Assembly: GCA_021848555.1 (NCBI GenBank)
Contig: JAJZUN010000091.1
Span: forward strand, 1 to 8,817
DNA length: 8,817 nt
Direction of reading: 5' to 3'
Source: Pseudomonadota bacterium
Lineage (GTDB): Bacteria > Pseudomonadota > Gammaproteobacteria > Burkholderiales > SG8-39
Shown here: positions 1 through 6,502 of the stretch, piece by piece
Layout of the letters: the number at the start of each line of letters is the position of its first letter
How positions within the stretch are numbered: the stretch's first letter is position 1
Translations under genes and position numbers: made by a program
Notes under the pieces: model-generated
Databases searched by the model: none
What the model was told of the DNA's origin: nothing
Seen by the model: the letters and a program-made list of their open reading frames with translations, nothing else

Positions 1-1227
1 CTGCAGAATTTGCTCCGGACTGACTTTGAGTATCCTCAGCCCCGCCGCATTGCAGGTGGCGATCTTGCCGCCGTCGTCCAGGGTGACGACCGCGTTGGAC
101 ATCGATTCCAGCATCGCCTCGTTGTAGTTCTTCATGTTGTGCACGTCGGCGAACAGCTTGGCGTTCTCCAGGGCGATCGAAATCTGCGCAGTGAAGGCTC
201 GCAGGCGCGACTCGTCCTCGTTGGTGAACGGCCCGCCGTGCTTGTTCAGCACCTGCGTCACGCCTATGGTCTTGCCGTGCTTGTTGACAATGGGAACGCA
301 CAGGATGGAGCGGGTGAAAAAGCCGGTCTTCTTGTCGAACGCCGGATTGAAGCGCAGATCCGCATACGCATAGGGTATGTTGATCGCCTTGCTGGTGGTG
401 AACACCGCGCCTGCGATCCCCAGGTGATTGGGCAGGCGGATCTGCACCGACGCCAGTCCCTGCCCGACCTCCGACCACAGCTCGTTCGACTTCTCGTCGT
501 TCAGAAACAGCGTCGAGCGCTCGGCATTGAGCATGCGCGTCGCCTCGCCCATGACCTTCTGCAACAGCGAGCCGAGCTTGATGTCGGCGGTCATTTCCGA
601 CACCACGTCGACGAACTCCATCTCCTGCTTGCGCACCGCCTTCATGCGCTCGATAAACACCGCGCCTTGCAGCGCCAGCGTGCCCTGGGTGGTCATCGCC
701 TCGAGCACGGCGAGATCGCGTTTGGTGAAATCCCCTTTTCTCTTGTTCAGCGTCTGCGCCACACCGATGATTTCGCCCTTCACGGTGCGGATCGGGGTGC
801 ACAGGATGTTGCGCGTGACGAAACCCGTCTGCTCGTCGACCGAGCGGTTGAAGCGCGGGTCCGAGTAGGCGTCCTGGATCAGGACCGATTCCCCGGAAGT
901 GAATACGTATCCGGCGATGCCGCTGGTGTTCAGGAGGCGAATCTCGTGCTTGATGTTGCCCTGGGCCACGCGCGAATACAGCTCGTTGGACTCGGCATCG
1001 TTGAGGAACAGGGTCCCGCGCTCGGCATCCAGCTCCGTCGTGGTCATCTCGACCAGGGTGCGCAGCACGTCGTCCAGCGTATCGTGCGCCGCCATCCTGC
1101 GCGACACTTCCAGCAGAAGCTCGACCAGCTTCAGGCGCCCGCGGACAGCGGGGCTGGCGCCTTTTTTGGCCGGCTTGCGCCGTCCGTGCAGGCGCGTGAT
1201 TTCCGCAGTGGGTTTGGGCTGTTCCAT
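1..1227 (-). CDS. GAF-GAF-PAS signalling protein, C-terminus beyond window (possible adenylate/guanylate cyclase)
   Basis: Open from ATG at 1227 to the left edge without a stop, giving 409 residues and no C-terminus. After a basic N-terminus there are two GAF domains, roughly residues 45-190 and 205-358. They are clearly homologous: both have an ERGTLFLND-like strand, a GIAG.VFT turn and an ILC.PI strand. A helical linker (355-370) leads into the start of a PAS domain (ESMSNAVVTLDDGGKI, about 374-389). GAF-2 carries a full NKXnFX3DE signature (N328, K329, F334, D338, E339), known from cyclic-nucleotide-binding GAF domains of phosphodiesterases and cyanobacterial cyclases. GAF-1 has the same motif with Leu172 in place of the final Glu. 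The family probably ends in a class III cyclase domain, but that lies outside the window; a kinase or GGDEF output is not excluded. The start follows the upstream stop by 5 nt, with TAGGA just before it, suggesting coupled translation with the coiled-coil gene. Confidence 0.85.
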   Translation of the reverse strand, partial: MEQPKPTAEITRLHGRRKPAKKGASPAVRGRLKLVELLLEVSRRMAAHDTLDDVLRTLVEMTTTELDAERGTLFLNDAESNELYSRVAQGNIKHEIRLLNTSGIAGYVFTSGESVLIQDAYSDPRFNRSVDEQTGFVTRNILCTPIRTVKGEIIGVAQTLNKRKGDFTKRDLAVLEAMTTQGTLALQGAVFIERMKAVRKQEMEFVDVVSEMTADIKLGSLLQKVMGEATRMLNAERSTLFLNDEKSNELWSEVGQGLASVQIRLPNHLGIAGAVFTTSKAINIPYAYADLRFNPAFDKKTGFFTRSILCVPIVNKHGKTIGVTQVLNKHGGPFTNEDESRLRAFTAQISIALENAKLFADVHNMKNYNEAMLESMSNAVVTLDDGGKIATCNAAGLRILKVSPEQILQ

Positions 1228-1232
1228 GATTC

Positions 1233-1781
1233 CTACCCAATCTTCTTGCCGGGCGCAGCCTGCACCTGCTCGCGCAGCGCGCGCAGCGTGGCCTGCAACT
1301 GCGTAAGCTCGGCGTGATCCTGCGCGCGCGCCGCCGCAATTTCGCCCTGTTTCGAGAAATTAGCCTGTTCCAGCGCCTCGCGCAAGGACGCCGCGGTGGC
1401 GCGCAACTGCGCGATTTCGTCCTGCGCGGCGATGATCGCCTGGCGCACCGCCGTCTCCTCGCCCAGGCGCGCCGCCTCGAGCGCGTCGCGCAGCGCCGCG
1501 ACGTTCGCCTTGAGTTGTTTGATCTCGTCCAGGTTGGCCGATTGCGCCAGCCTGGCCGCCTCGTCGCGCCGGATTGGCCATTGCTGCAGTTCGTCGCGCA
1601 GGGCACCGATGGTGGCCTTGAGCTGCCCGATCTCGGCGTTTGCGCCGGATACCGCCTGGCGCACCGCCTCGTCGGTATCGCGGCGCGCGCGCTCCAGTTC
1701 CTCGCGCAACGCGAACACCGTCATTTTCAGGTCGCGGATTTCGGCGAGGCCGGGGGCGGCGGTTTCGGTGTCGGCAGCCAT
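1233..1781 (-). CDS. Coiled-coil protein made of five 36-residue repeats
   Basis: A 182-residue protein rich in Ala, Glu, Arg and Leu, with no signal peptide, membrane segment or catalytic motif. After 13 residues it is built of tandem 36-residue units with the pattern E-I-x-Q-L-K-A-x-x-x-A-L-R-(D/E)-x-L. The units start at residues 14, 50, 86, 122 and 158, the last cut to 25 residues and ending in a basic GKKIG tail. Such a pattern predicts a long alpha-helix forming a coiled coil. Unit 2 contains Trp68-Pro69, a likely kink. No enzymatic family is recognised; a scaffold or partner for the GAF protein 5 nt downstream is an inference from position. The ATG at 1781 is the first in-frame Met; no good Shine-Dalgarno precedes it. 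A TACAAT (1793-1788) sits 6 nt upstream, so a leaderless message is conceivable but unproven. It follows the flavin reductase gene by 88 nt and may or may not share its transcript. Confidence 0.8.
   Translation of the reverse strand: MAADTETAAPGLAEIRDLKMTVFALREELERARRDTDEAVRQAVSGANAEIGQLKATIGALRDELQQWPIRRDEAARLAQSANLDEIKQLKANVAALRDALEAARLGEETAVRQAIIAAQDEIAQLRATAASLREALEQANFSKQGEIAAARAQDHAELTQLQATLRALREQVQAAPGKKIG
1236..1742 (-). repeat. Tandem 108-bp coding repeats (36 aa) in the coiled-coil gene
   Basis: Units lie at 1742-1635, 1634-1527, 1526-1419, 1418-1311 and 1310-1236 (partial, 75 nt). Spacing is exactly 36 codons each time, without an indel, while the sequences have diverged to a shared EI.QL.A....LR..L frame. 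This indicates old internal duplication kept in register by selection on helix geometry, rather than a recent tandem expansion. Thirty-six residues equal ten turns at 3.6 residues per turn, or two heptads plus two hendecads. Confidence 0.8.
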
Positions 1782-1869
1782 GCGATCATTGTAATCCCGC
1801 GGCTGGCGCCGGGGAACCTCGATTCTGCACGGCGCGCGGCCGGAACCGCTCCGCTCGCCGCACTGCGCC

Positions 1870-2496
1870 TCAGTCTTTGATCACCCCACCGTCCGGTTTG
1901 AGGCGCGGCATCTCGAAGCGGTCGGTGATGCGGGTGTACCCGCCCCTGCCCGCAAGCCGGCCGATCGGGTTGACCTTGCCGACGTCGACGTGAAAGCGCT
2001 CGTCGACGATGCCCTCGTGGTAGTGAAAATAGACGATCTCGCCGATCACCATATGATACGGCCCGCGGCCGAGTTCCAGCCGGTGCAGCAGGCGGCACTC
2101 GAGCGCGATCGGGGCTTCCGCGATACGCGGCGGGCGCACCTTTTTCGACGGCAGCGCGGTGAGGCCCGCTTGTTCGATCTCGTTGACGCCGAGCGGGTAT
2201 TCGATCGCGCACACGTTCATCTTCTCCTTGATCGCATCGCTCACGATGTGCACCACGAACTCCGGAATCTCCAGAATGTTCGCGATCGTGTCCTTGGCGC
2301 CGCCGCCCTTGTCGGCGACCGAGAACATGACCATCGCGGGATCGGAGCCGACGCCGTTGAAAAAACTGAACGGCGCGGCATTCGGTCCGCGACTGCCCAG
2401 CGTCGTGACCAGCGCGATCGGCCGCGGCGTGACGCTGCCGATCAGCAGCTTGTACTGCGTTTGCGCGTCCAGGGTGGCGGCATCGAATTCGGTCAT
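1870..2496 (-). CDS. Flavin reductase-like, FMN-binding split-barrel protein (DIM6/NTAB type)
   Basis: A 208-residue cytosolic protein of typical length for the flavin reductase-like family. Recognisable elements are the N-terminal strand SVTPRPIALVTT (21-32), the NAAPFSFFNGVGSDP loop (39-53) that in this family contacts FMN, the KDT...N segment (68-73), and a C-terminal GRLAGRGGYTRITDRFEMPR (179-198) typical of the family. Members bind FMN and either reduce flavin with NAD(P)H for a partner monooxygenase or act alone on quinones or other acceptors; nothing here separates these. No monooxygenase large subunit is present in the window. The ATG at 2496 is supported by AAGGA at 2506-2502, 5 nt upstream. 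The gene starts 70 nt after dctM with no visible terminator between, so read-through from the TRAP genes is likely. Confidence 0.88.
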   Translation of the reverse strand: MTEFDAATLDAQTQYKLLIGSVTPRPIALVTTLGSRGPNAAPFSFFNGVGSDPAMVMFSVADKGGGAKDTIANILEIPEFVVHIVSDAIKEKMNVCAIEYPLGVNEIEQAGLTALPSKKVRPPRIAEAPIALECRLLHRLELGRGPYHMVIGEIVYFHYHEGIVDERFHVDVGKVNPIGRLAGRGGYTRITDRFEMPRLKPDGGVIKD

Positions 2497-2566
2497 GGCT
2501 TTCCTTTCCAGGTTGACAGCGTGCAGAAGACAGTCGGATAAATCAGGGGCTCAAGAAGGCGGGTGG

Positions 2567-3850
2567 CTAGTGGTATACCAGCCCCGGGAGCCACAGGGCG
2601 AACTCCGGGACATAGGTGGTCAGCATCAGCACCCCCAGCATCAGCAGCACCATCGGCCAGATCGCGCGCGCCACCGCCATCAGCGACAGGCCGGAGATCG
2701 CCATGCCGACGAACAGGCAGTAGCCGATGGGCGGCGCCGCCATGCCGATCGCCACGTTGGTGACGATGATCGCGCCGAAATGTATCGGGTCGACGCCGAA
2801 CTTGTTCGCCAGCACGATGAGCAGCGGCCCCAGTATCACCATGATCGCGATTTCGTCCATCACCGCGCAGATCAGGAACAGGAACACGTTGACCACCAGC
2901 AGCATCACCCAGCGCTGCGTGATGCTCTCCGACAGCCAGGTCGCGAGTTTGAGCGCGAGTTGCTCCTGCGCCACCAGCCAGCCGAAGCCGGCGGAAGCGG
3001 CGATGATGAACATCACCATGGCGGTGATGCGCATCGCGCGCAGGATGACCTCGGGCAGGTCGGCGAGCCGCAGCCTTTTTTCGATGAATATCCCGACCAG
3101 CATGCTGTAGATGCAGGACACGATCGCCGCTTCGGTCGGGGTAAACGCGCCGCCGTAGATGCCGCCCAGCACCACCACCGGCGCGGCGAGCGCCCAGACG
3201 CCGTGGCGCAAGGCCGTGCCGATTTCGCCCAGCGTGGCGCGCGGCTCGCGCGGTATGTCGTGCCGCCTGGCGTGCAGCCAGGTGATGACGAGCAAGCCGC
3301 CGGCGAGCAGCAGTCCCGGTCCGACGCCCGCCATGAACAGGCGCGCGATCGACTGCTCGGCGATCACACCCCAGATCACGCCGGCGATCGACGGCGGAAT
3401 CAGCGGTCCCAGCACGCCGGCGCTCACCGCCAGCGCCGTGGCGAAACCCTTGTCGTAGCCCCTGGCGACCATCGCCGGAATCATGATCGAACCGATCGCC
3501 GCGGTGGTCGCCGGTGCCGAACCGGAAATCGCCGCGAATATGCAGGCCGAGACGACGGTGACGTGCCCCATGCCGCCGGGCAGGTGGCGCACCAGCACGT
3601 CGGCCACCTTGATCAGGCGCTGCGACAGCCCTCCCGCCGACATGATCTCGCCGGCGAGCATGAAAAACGGGATCGCCAGCAGGCTGAACGACTGGGTGCC
3701 GCCGATCAGCGTCTGCGCCAGCAGCACCGGCTCGATGTCCGCGGCCAGCAGGACCGCCGCCGCGGTGAGGAGCAGCGCGATGGCGAACGGCACGCCGGCG
3801 ACCAGCAGCAGCGCAAATCCGGCCGACAGGATCCAGGCGGTTTCAGACAC
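2567..3850 (-). CDS. dctM: TRAP transporter large permease subunit (DctM family)
   Basis: A 427-residue integral inner-membrane protein, full length for the family, with about 12 hydrophobic segments. Family landmarks are AIPFFMLAGEIM (59-70), SGSAPATTAAIGSIMIP (109-125), GPLIPPSI (148-155), GGAFTPTEAA (233-242), MDEIAIMVILGP (331-342) and GMAAPPIGYCLFVG (369-382). DctM forms the ion-coupled transport pathway and, with DctQ, imports organic acids delivered by the periplasmic binding protein using a sodium gradient. The start is GTG at 3850, overlapping the end of dctQ by 8 nt (GTGTCTGA holds both the start and the dctQ stop TGA), the usual sign of translational coupling. The substrate cannot be deduced from this subunit. 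Confidence 0.95.
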   Translation of the reverse strand: MSETAWILSAGFALLLVAGVPFAIALLLTAAAVLLAADIEPVLLAQTLIGGTQSFSLLAIPFFMLAGEIMSAGGLSQRLIKVADVLVRHLPGGMGHVTVVSACIFAAISGSAPATTAAIGSIMIPAMVARGYDKGFATALAVSAGVLGPLIPPSIAGVIWGVIAEQSIARLFMAGVGPGLLLAGGLLVITWLHARRHDIPREPRATLGEIGTALRHGVWALAAPVVVLGGIYGGAFTPTEAAIVSCIYSMLVGIFIEKRLRLADLPEVILRAMRITAMVMFIIAASAGFGWLVAQEQLALKLATWLSESITQRWVMLLVVNVFLFLICAVMDEIAIMVILGPLLIVLANKFGVDPIHFGAIIVTNVAIGMAAPPIGYCLFVGMAISGLSLMAVARAIWPMVLLMLGVLMLTTYVPEFALWLPGLVYH

Positions 3851-4343
3851 GTTCGTCGCTCTGCATCTCGTCCGCCGGAACGCGCCCCTCTAGCAGCGCC
3901 TCGAGCGCGAACAGCGCGATCAGCACGCCGCAGGCGAGCGCGGATGCGTGCAGCAGTTCTATCGGGTAGCCGATCGCGGCGGAGGTGCTGCCGTGGGTAT
4001 CGACGAAATAACGCCAGCCCGACCAGGCGAGAAAAACCCCGACCGCCGTGGTGGCGAGATGAATCGCCTGTTCCGCGCGCAGGCGCGCGCCCGAAGGCAG
4101 CCGCTGGATCGCGAGCGACATGCGCACGTGAAAACCCTCGCGCACGCCGAGCGCCGCCATCAGCAGCACCGTCCAGGTGAACAGGCCCAGCGACAGTTCC
4201 TCGCTCCAGCTCAGGGTGACGTTGAAGGCGTAGCGCAACAGCACCTGCGCCGACAACGCGCCGAGCATGACCACGACCATCGCGACCACCAGCAGCTTGA
4301 CCGCTGCGGCAGCGACGTTGTTTATGTTAACCAGCGCTTTCAT
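3843..4343 (-). CDS. dctQ: TRAP transporter small permease subunit (DctQ family)
   Basis: A 166-residue membrane protein with four predicted transmembrane helices. It carries the DctQ hallmark SWSEELSLGLFTW followed by the GVREGFHVRM stretch. DctQ pairs with DctM in the inner membrane and is needed for assembly and for docking of the binding protein. I chose ATG 4343 (start MKALVNINN) over an in-frame TTG at 4364, because the TTG lies inside the U-tract of the terminator that follows dctP and has no ribosome binding site. Even the ATG has only a weak Shine-Dalgarno. It ends in an 8-nt overlap with dctM. Confidence 0.92.
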   Translation of the reverse strand: MKALVNINNVAAAAVKLLVVAMVVVMLGALSAQVLLRYAFNVTLSWSEELSLGLFTWTVLLMAALGVREGFHVRMSLAIQRLPSGARLRAEQAIHLATTAVGVFLAWSGWRYFVDTHGSTSAAIGYPIELLHASALACGVLIALFALEALLEGRVPADEMQSDERV

Positions 4344-4362
4344 ACCATCGGGACAACCAAAC

Positions 4363-4390
4363 AAAAAAGGGACGGGCTGCCCCGTCCCCC
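4363..4390 (-). terminator. Intrinsic terminator/attenuator between dctP and dctQM
   Basis: On the minus strand a perfect 8-bp GC-rich stem (arms 4388-4381 and 4376-4369, GGGACGGG/CCCGTCCC) closes a 4-nt loop and is followed directly by six T (4368-4363). It begins 19 nt after the dctP stop and ends 19 nt before the dctQ ATG. Partial termination here would lower dctQM expression relative to dctP. This matches the known need for excess binding protein in TRAP and ABC systems. Confidence 0.85.
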
Positions 4391-4407
4391 GATGCGGCCG
4401 AGAAGTC

Positions 4408-5406
4408 CTATTTTACGGCCGCGAGCACGTCGCTCATCAGGTCCGCGCCGATCGAGCCCTTGAACTTTTCGTACACCGGCTTGACCGCGTTGCGAAACGG
4501 CACGATGTCGGCCACCGTGTTCACCTTCATGCCTTTTTTCTCCAGGATGCCGATCAGCTCCTTGGCATTCGCCCCGGCGGCCGTGCGCTGCGCGCCCAGC
4601 GCCGTCTTGCCCGCTTCGCGCACCACGATCTTCAGGTCCGCGGGCAGCTTGTCGAAGAATTTCTTCGACATCAGCAGCGCGATCATCGAATACGTGTGGT
4701 TGGTCAGCGACAGGTACTTGGTCACTTCGTTGTACTTGCTCGAATCGATCACCGCGATCGGGATTTCCAGGCCGTCGATCGTGCCTTGCTGCACGGCGGT
4801 GAAGGTCTCGCCCCAGGCCATCGGCACCGCGCTGCCGCCGAGCGAGGCGAACATGTCGATGTACACCGGGTTCTGCATCACGCGGTACTTGACGCCCTTC
4901 ACGTCCTCGGGCCGGCTCACCGGGCGCACGTTGTTGATCATGTGGCGGAACCCGCCCTCCATGAAGCCCAGCGCCACGATGCCTTTCGCCTCGAGTTTCT
5001 TCGCCAGCGTCTGGCCGACCTTGCCGTCGAGCACCCGGTGCGCCTGGTCCTCGTTCGAGAACAGAAACGGCAGGTCGTTCACCTGGAACGCAGGCTCGAT
5101 CTGCGCCACCACCGCGTTGGTGATCACCGCGGCATCGAGGGTGCCAAAGCGCAGCCCTTCGAGCATCGGCTTCTCGTCGCCGAGCTGCCGGTTGGGGAAC
5201 AGCTGCACGTCGATGCGTCCCTTGGACTGGCGCTCGACCGCCTGCTTGAAGGTGTGGGCGCCGGTGGCATACGGATCTTTCGGGCTGTCCGGCGTCACCC
5301 AGCCGATCTTGATGGTGAACCTCTGCTGGGCCGAGACCCCGGCGGAAAAAGCCAGCCCCAGCACTGCAAGCAGCCCGGCGAACAGGACGGTAGGTTGAAT
5401 TTTCAT
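4408..5406 (-). CDS. dctP: TRAP transporter solute-binding protein (DctP family)
   Basis: A 332-residue secreted protein. It has a typical Sec signal peptide: basic MK, a hydrophobic core over residues 7-22, and probable cleavage after VSA26. The mature part shows DctP features: GWVTPDSPKDPYATGA (35-50), LFPNRQLGDEKPMLEGLRFG (69-88), the KYRVMQNPVY segment (173-182) and VPMAWGETFTAVQQGTIDG (194-212). By family knowledge, Arg175 in KYRVMQNP would form the salt bridge to the ligand carboxylate, so the ligand is probably an organic acid. The ATG at 5406 is chosen because AGGAGA lies at 5416-5411, 4 nt upstream, and the signal peptide starts there; a longer in-frame start at 5436 would overlap the preceding gene and add a charged extension. 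It begins 33 nt after the hydrolase gene, so the two are probably co-transcribed. Confidence 0.94.
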   Translation of the reverse strand: MKIQPTVLFAGLLAVLGLAFSAGVSAQQRFTIKIGWVTPDSPKDPYATGAHTFKQAVERQSKGRIDVQLFPNRQLGDEKPMLEGLRFGTLDAAVITNAVVAQIEPAFQVNDLPFLFSNEDQAHRVLDGKVGQTLAKKLEAKGIVALGFMEGGFRHMINNVRPVSRPEDVKGVKYRVMQNPVYIDMFASLGGSAVPMAWGETFTAVQQGTIDGLEIPIAVIDSSKYNEVTKYLSLTNHTYSMIALLMSKKFFDKLPADLKIVVREAGKTALGAQRTAAGANAKELIGILEKKGMKVNTVADIVPFRNAVKPVYEKFKGSIGADLMSDVLAAVK

Positions 5407-5439
5407 TTCATCTCCTCGTATGTAGCGGGTGAACATTGC

Positions 5440-6333
5440 CTAATCGAAGCCGTAGAGCCGCGCCGGATTGCGCACCAGCACCCGCTCGCGCAAGTCCCCG
5501 GTCGGCAGCCAGACCGGCAGCAGGCCGACCAGATCGCCGTCGTTGGGCATCCGCTTCACCGCGGGATGCGGCCAGTCGGTGCCCCACACCAGCTGCTCGG
5601 GGTTGGTCCTGAGCAGCGCCTGCACGAATGGTAGCGTGTCCGGATAGGGGTGTTCAAGCGCGCTGTTCCGATAGGCGCCCGAAAGCTTCACCCAGCATCG
5701 GCCCTCTGCCAGGAGGCGCAGCATGCCCTGGAAACCCGGGGCGGCGACACCGTGGCTGGCGGCCATGTGCCCCATGTGATCGACGACCACGGGAACCGGA
5801 AAATCCTTCCAGTCCTGGTAGAACGCCGGGTGCGCGGCGAGATCGATCAGCAGTTGCACATGCCAGCCGAAGCGCGCGATGCGCTCGCCGATGGCGCGCG
5901 CCCGGTCCAGCGGCGTTCCGCCCTTGAACAGCACATTGAAGCGCACGCCGCGCACGCCGGCGCGATCCAGGCGCGCGAGGCTTGCGTCGTCCACCGATTC
6001 ATCGATAACCGCGACGCCGCGCATCCAGGTGCGGCAGGCCTCGAGGGTGTCGACCAGCGACGCGAGATCGGTGCCGTAGATGCTGGGGTGCACCAGCACG
6101 CTGCGCTCTATGCCCAGCGCCTGGCACATGCGGCGATAATCCGCGAGCGTCGCCTCCGGGGGCGTATAGCTGCGCTCGGCCTGCATCGGATACTTTTCGT
6201 ACGGCCCGAATATATGGTGGTGGGTATCGCAGGCCAGGGGCGGGAGCTTGATCTGCGGCAGGCGCGGATGCGGATCGAAGCCGGGACAGGCGGGCGCCCC
6301 GCCGGCAGAGCCCTGGGAATTGGAAGTATGCAT
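5440..6333 (-). CDS. Amidohydrolase_2 family hydrolase, 2-pyrone-4,6-dicarboxylate lactonase-like
   Basis: A 297-residue cytosolic TIM-barrel hydrolase. The first barrel strand carries ACDTHHHIFGP (34-44) with the HxH pair at 38 and 40. Later strands show VHPSIYGTD (81-89), GVRGVRFNVLFKGG (126-139, with Arg131), VVVDHMGH (182-189), VKLSGAYR (215-222) and VWGTDWPHP (249-257), where Asp253 is the expected catalytic aspartate. This set is that of the LigI-type lactonases, which hydrolyse lactones of aromatic ring-cleavage products; sulfomuconolactone hydrolases are another close group. The exact substrate is not determinable. It is the first gene of the leftward run and precedes dctP by 33 nt, suggesting it acts on the imported compound. 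The start is uncertain: ATG 6333 matches where conserved sequence begins, but in-frame ATG 6399 has a much better ribosome binding site. Confidence 0.88.
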   Translation of the reverse strand: MHTSNSQGSAGGAPACPGFDPHPRLPQIKLPPLACDTHHHIFGPYEKYPMQAERSYTPPEATLADYRRMCQALGIERSVLVHPSIYGTDLASLVDTLEACRTWMRGVAVIDESVDDASLARLDRAGVRGVRFNVLFKGGTPLDRARAIGERIARFGWHVQLLIDLAAHPAFYQDWKDFPVPVVVDHMGHMAASHGVAAPGFQGMLRLLAEGRCWVKLSGAYRNSALEHPYPDTLPFVQALLRTNPEQLVWGTDWPHPAVKRMPNDGDLVGLLPVWLPTGDLRERVLVRNPARLYGFD

Positions 6334-6405
6334 GATCACGGCGCAATTTACCCTGAACCGCAGGAACAGGCAACGCCGCGTGGTGCCTGAAGGCCGCATC
6401 TTCGG

Positions 6406-6411
6406 TCCTCC
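6406..6411 (-). promoter_or_regulatory. Strong Shine-Dalgarno ahead of alternative start 6399 of the hydrolase
   Basis: On the minus strand GGAGGA lies 6 nt upstream of ATG 6399, which is in frame with the hydrolase and would add 22 residues (MRPSGTTRRCLFLRF...). The start at 6333 has no comparable site. The extension uses codons rare in the body of the gene (TCA, AGG, GTA, AAT) and has no counterpart in the expected fold. Which start is used is therefore open. Confidence 0.45.
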
Positions 6412-6444
6412 GTGCCCCTCCCGCCTGCGGGGGGCGCATTTGCT

Positions 6445-6473
6445 TTGCTCGCTTCGCCCACTGCTCCTATAAT
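6445..6473 (+). promoter_or_regulatory. Sigma70-like promoter of the FAD oxidoreductase gene
   Basis: A perfect -10 hexamer TATAAT (6468-6473) lies 17 nt downstream of a weak -35, TTGCTC (6445-6450). The expected transcription start is near 6480, giving a leader of about 23 nt before ATG 6503. An AT-rich consensus hexamer is conspicuous in this GC-rich background. The weak -35 suggests help from an activator, but no regulator gene is in the window. Confidence 0.65.
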
Positions 6474-6487
6474 TGGCCTCCGCCCCC

Positions 6488-6500
6488 GAAAACGGTTTTC
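6488..6500. promoter_or_regulatory. 13-nt inverted repeat between promoter and start codon (possible operator)
   Basis: GAAAAC-G-GTTTTC is a perfect 6+1+6 inverted repeat located just after the predicted transcription start and ending 2 nt before ATG 6503. It fills the place where a Shine-Dalgarno should be, and none is visible. It could bind a repressor in DNA form or form a small hairpin in the leader. Chance occurrence is possible given its small size. Confidence 0.35.
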
Positions 6501-6502
6501 CC

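Noticed and set aside
10..1317. A 435-codon plus-strand open frame
   Set aside because: Antisense to the GAF-GAF-PAS gene, whose minus-strand translation shows two homologous GAF domains; the plus-strand product is Arg/His-rich without recognisable motifs.
1788..1816. Promoter with TACAAT (1793-1788) for the coiled-coil gene
   Set aside because: The hexamer is good, but there is no acceptable -35 at 16-18 nt and transcription would start at the ATG itself. Kept only as a remark in the gene entry.
2159..4180. A 673-codon plus-strand open frame
   Set aside because: It is antisense to dctQ and dctM; its product is rich in Arg, His, Gln and Asp with no domain, the usual shadow of high-GC membrane-protein genes. 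The minus-strand frames have clear family motifs.
4267..5634. A 455-codon plus-strand open frame
   Set aside because: Antisense to dctP and the hydrolase; low-complexity His/Arg/Leu composition and no ribosome binding site.
6412..6437. GC-rich hairpin in the divergent spacer (CCCC..CCGC..GCGG..GGGG)
   Set aside because: Imperfect pairing within a C- and G-rich run, with no T-tract; not distinguishable from composition.
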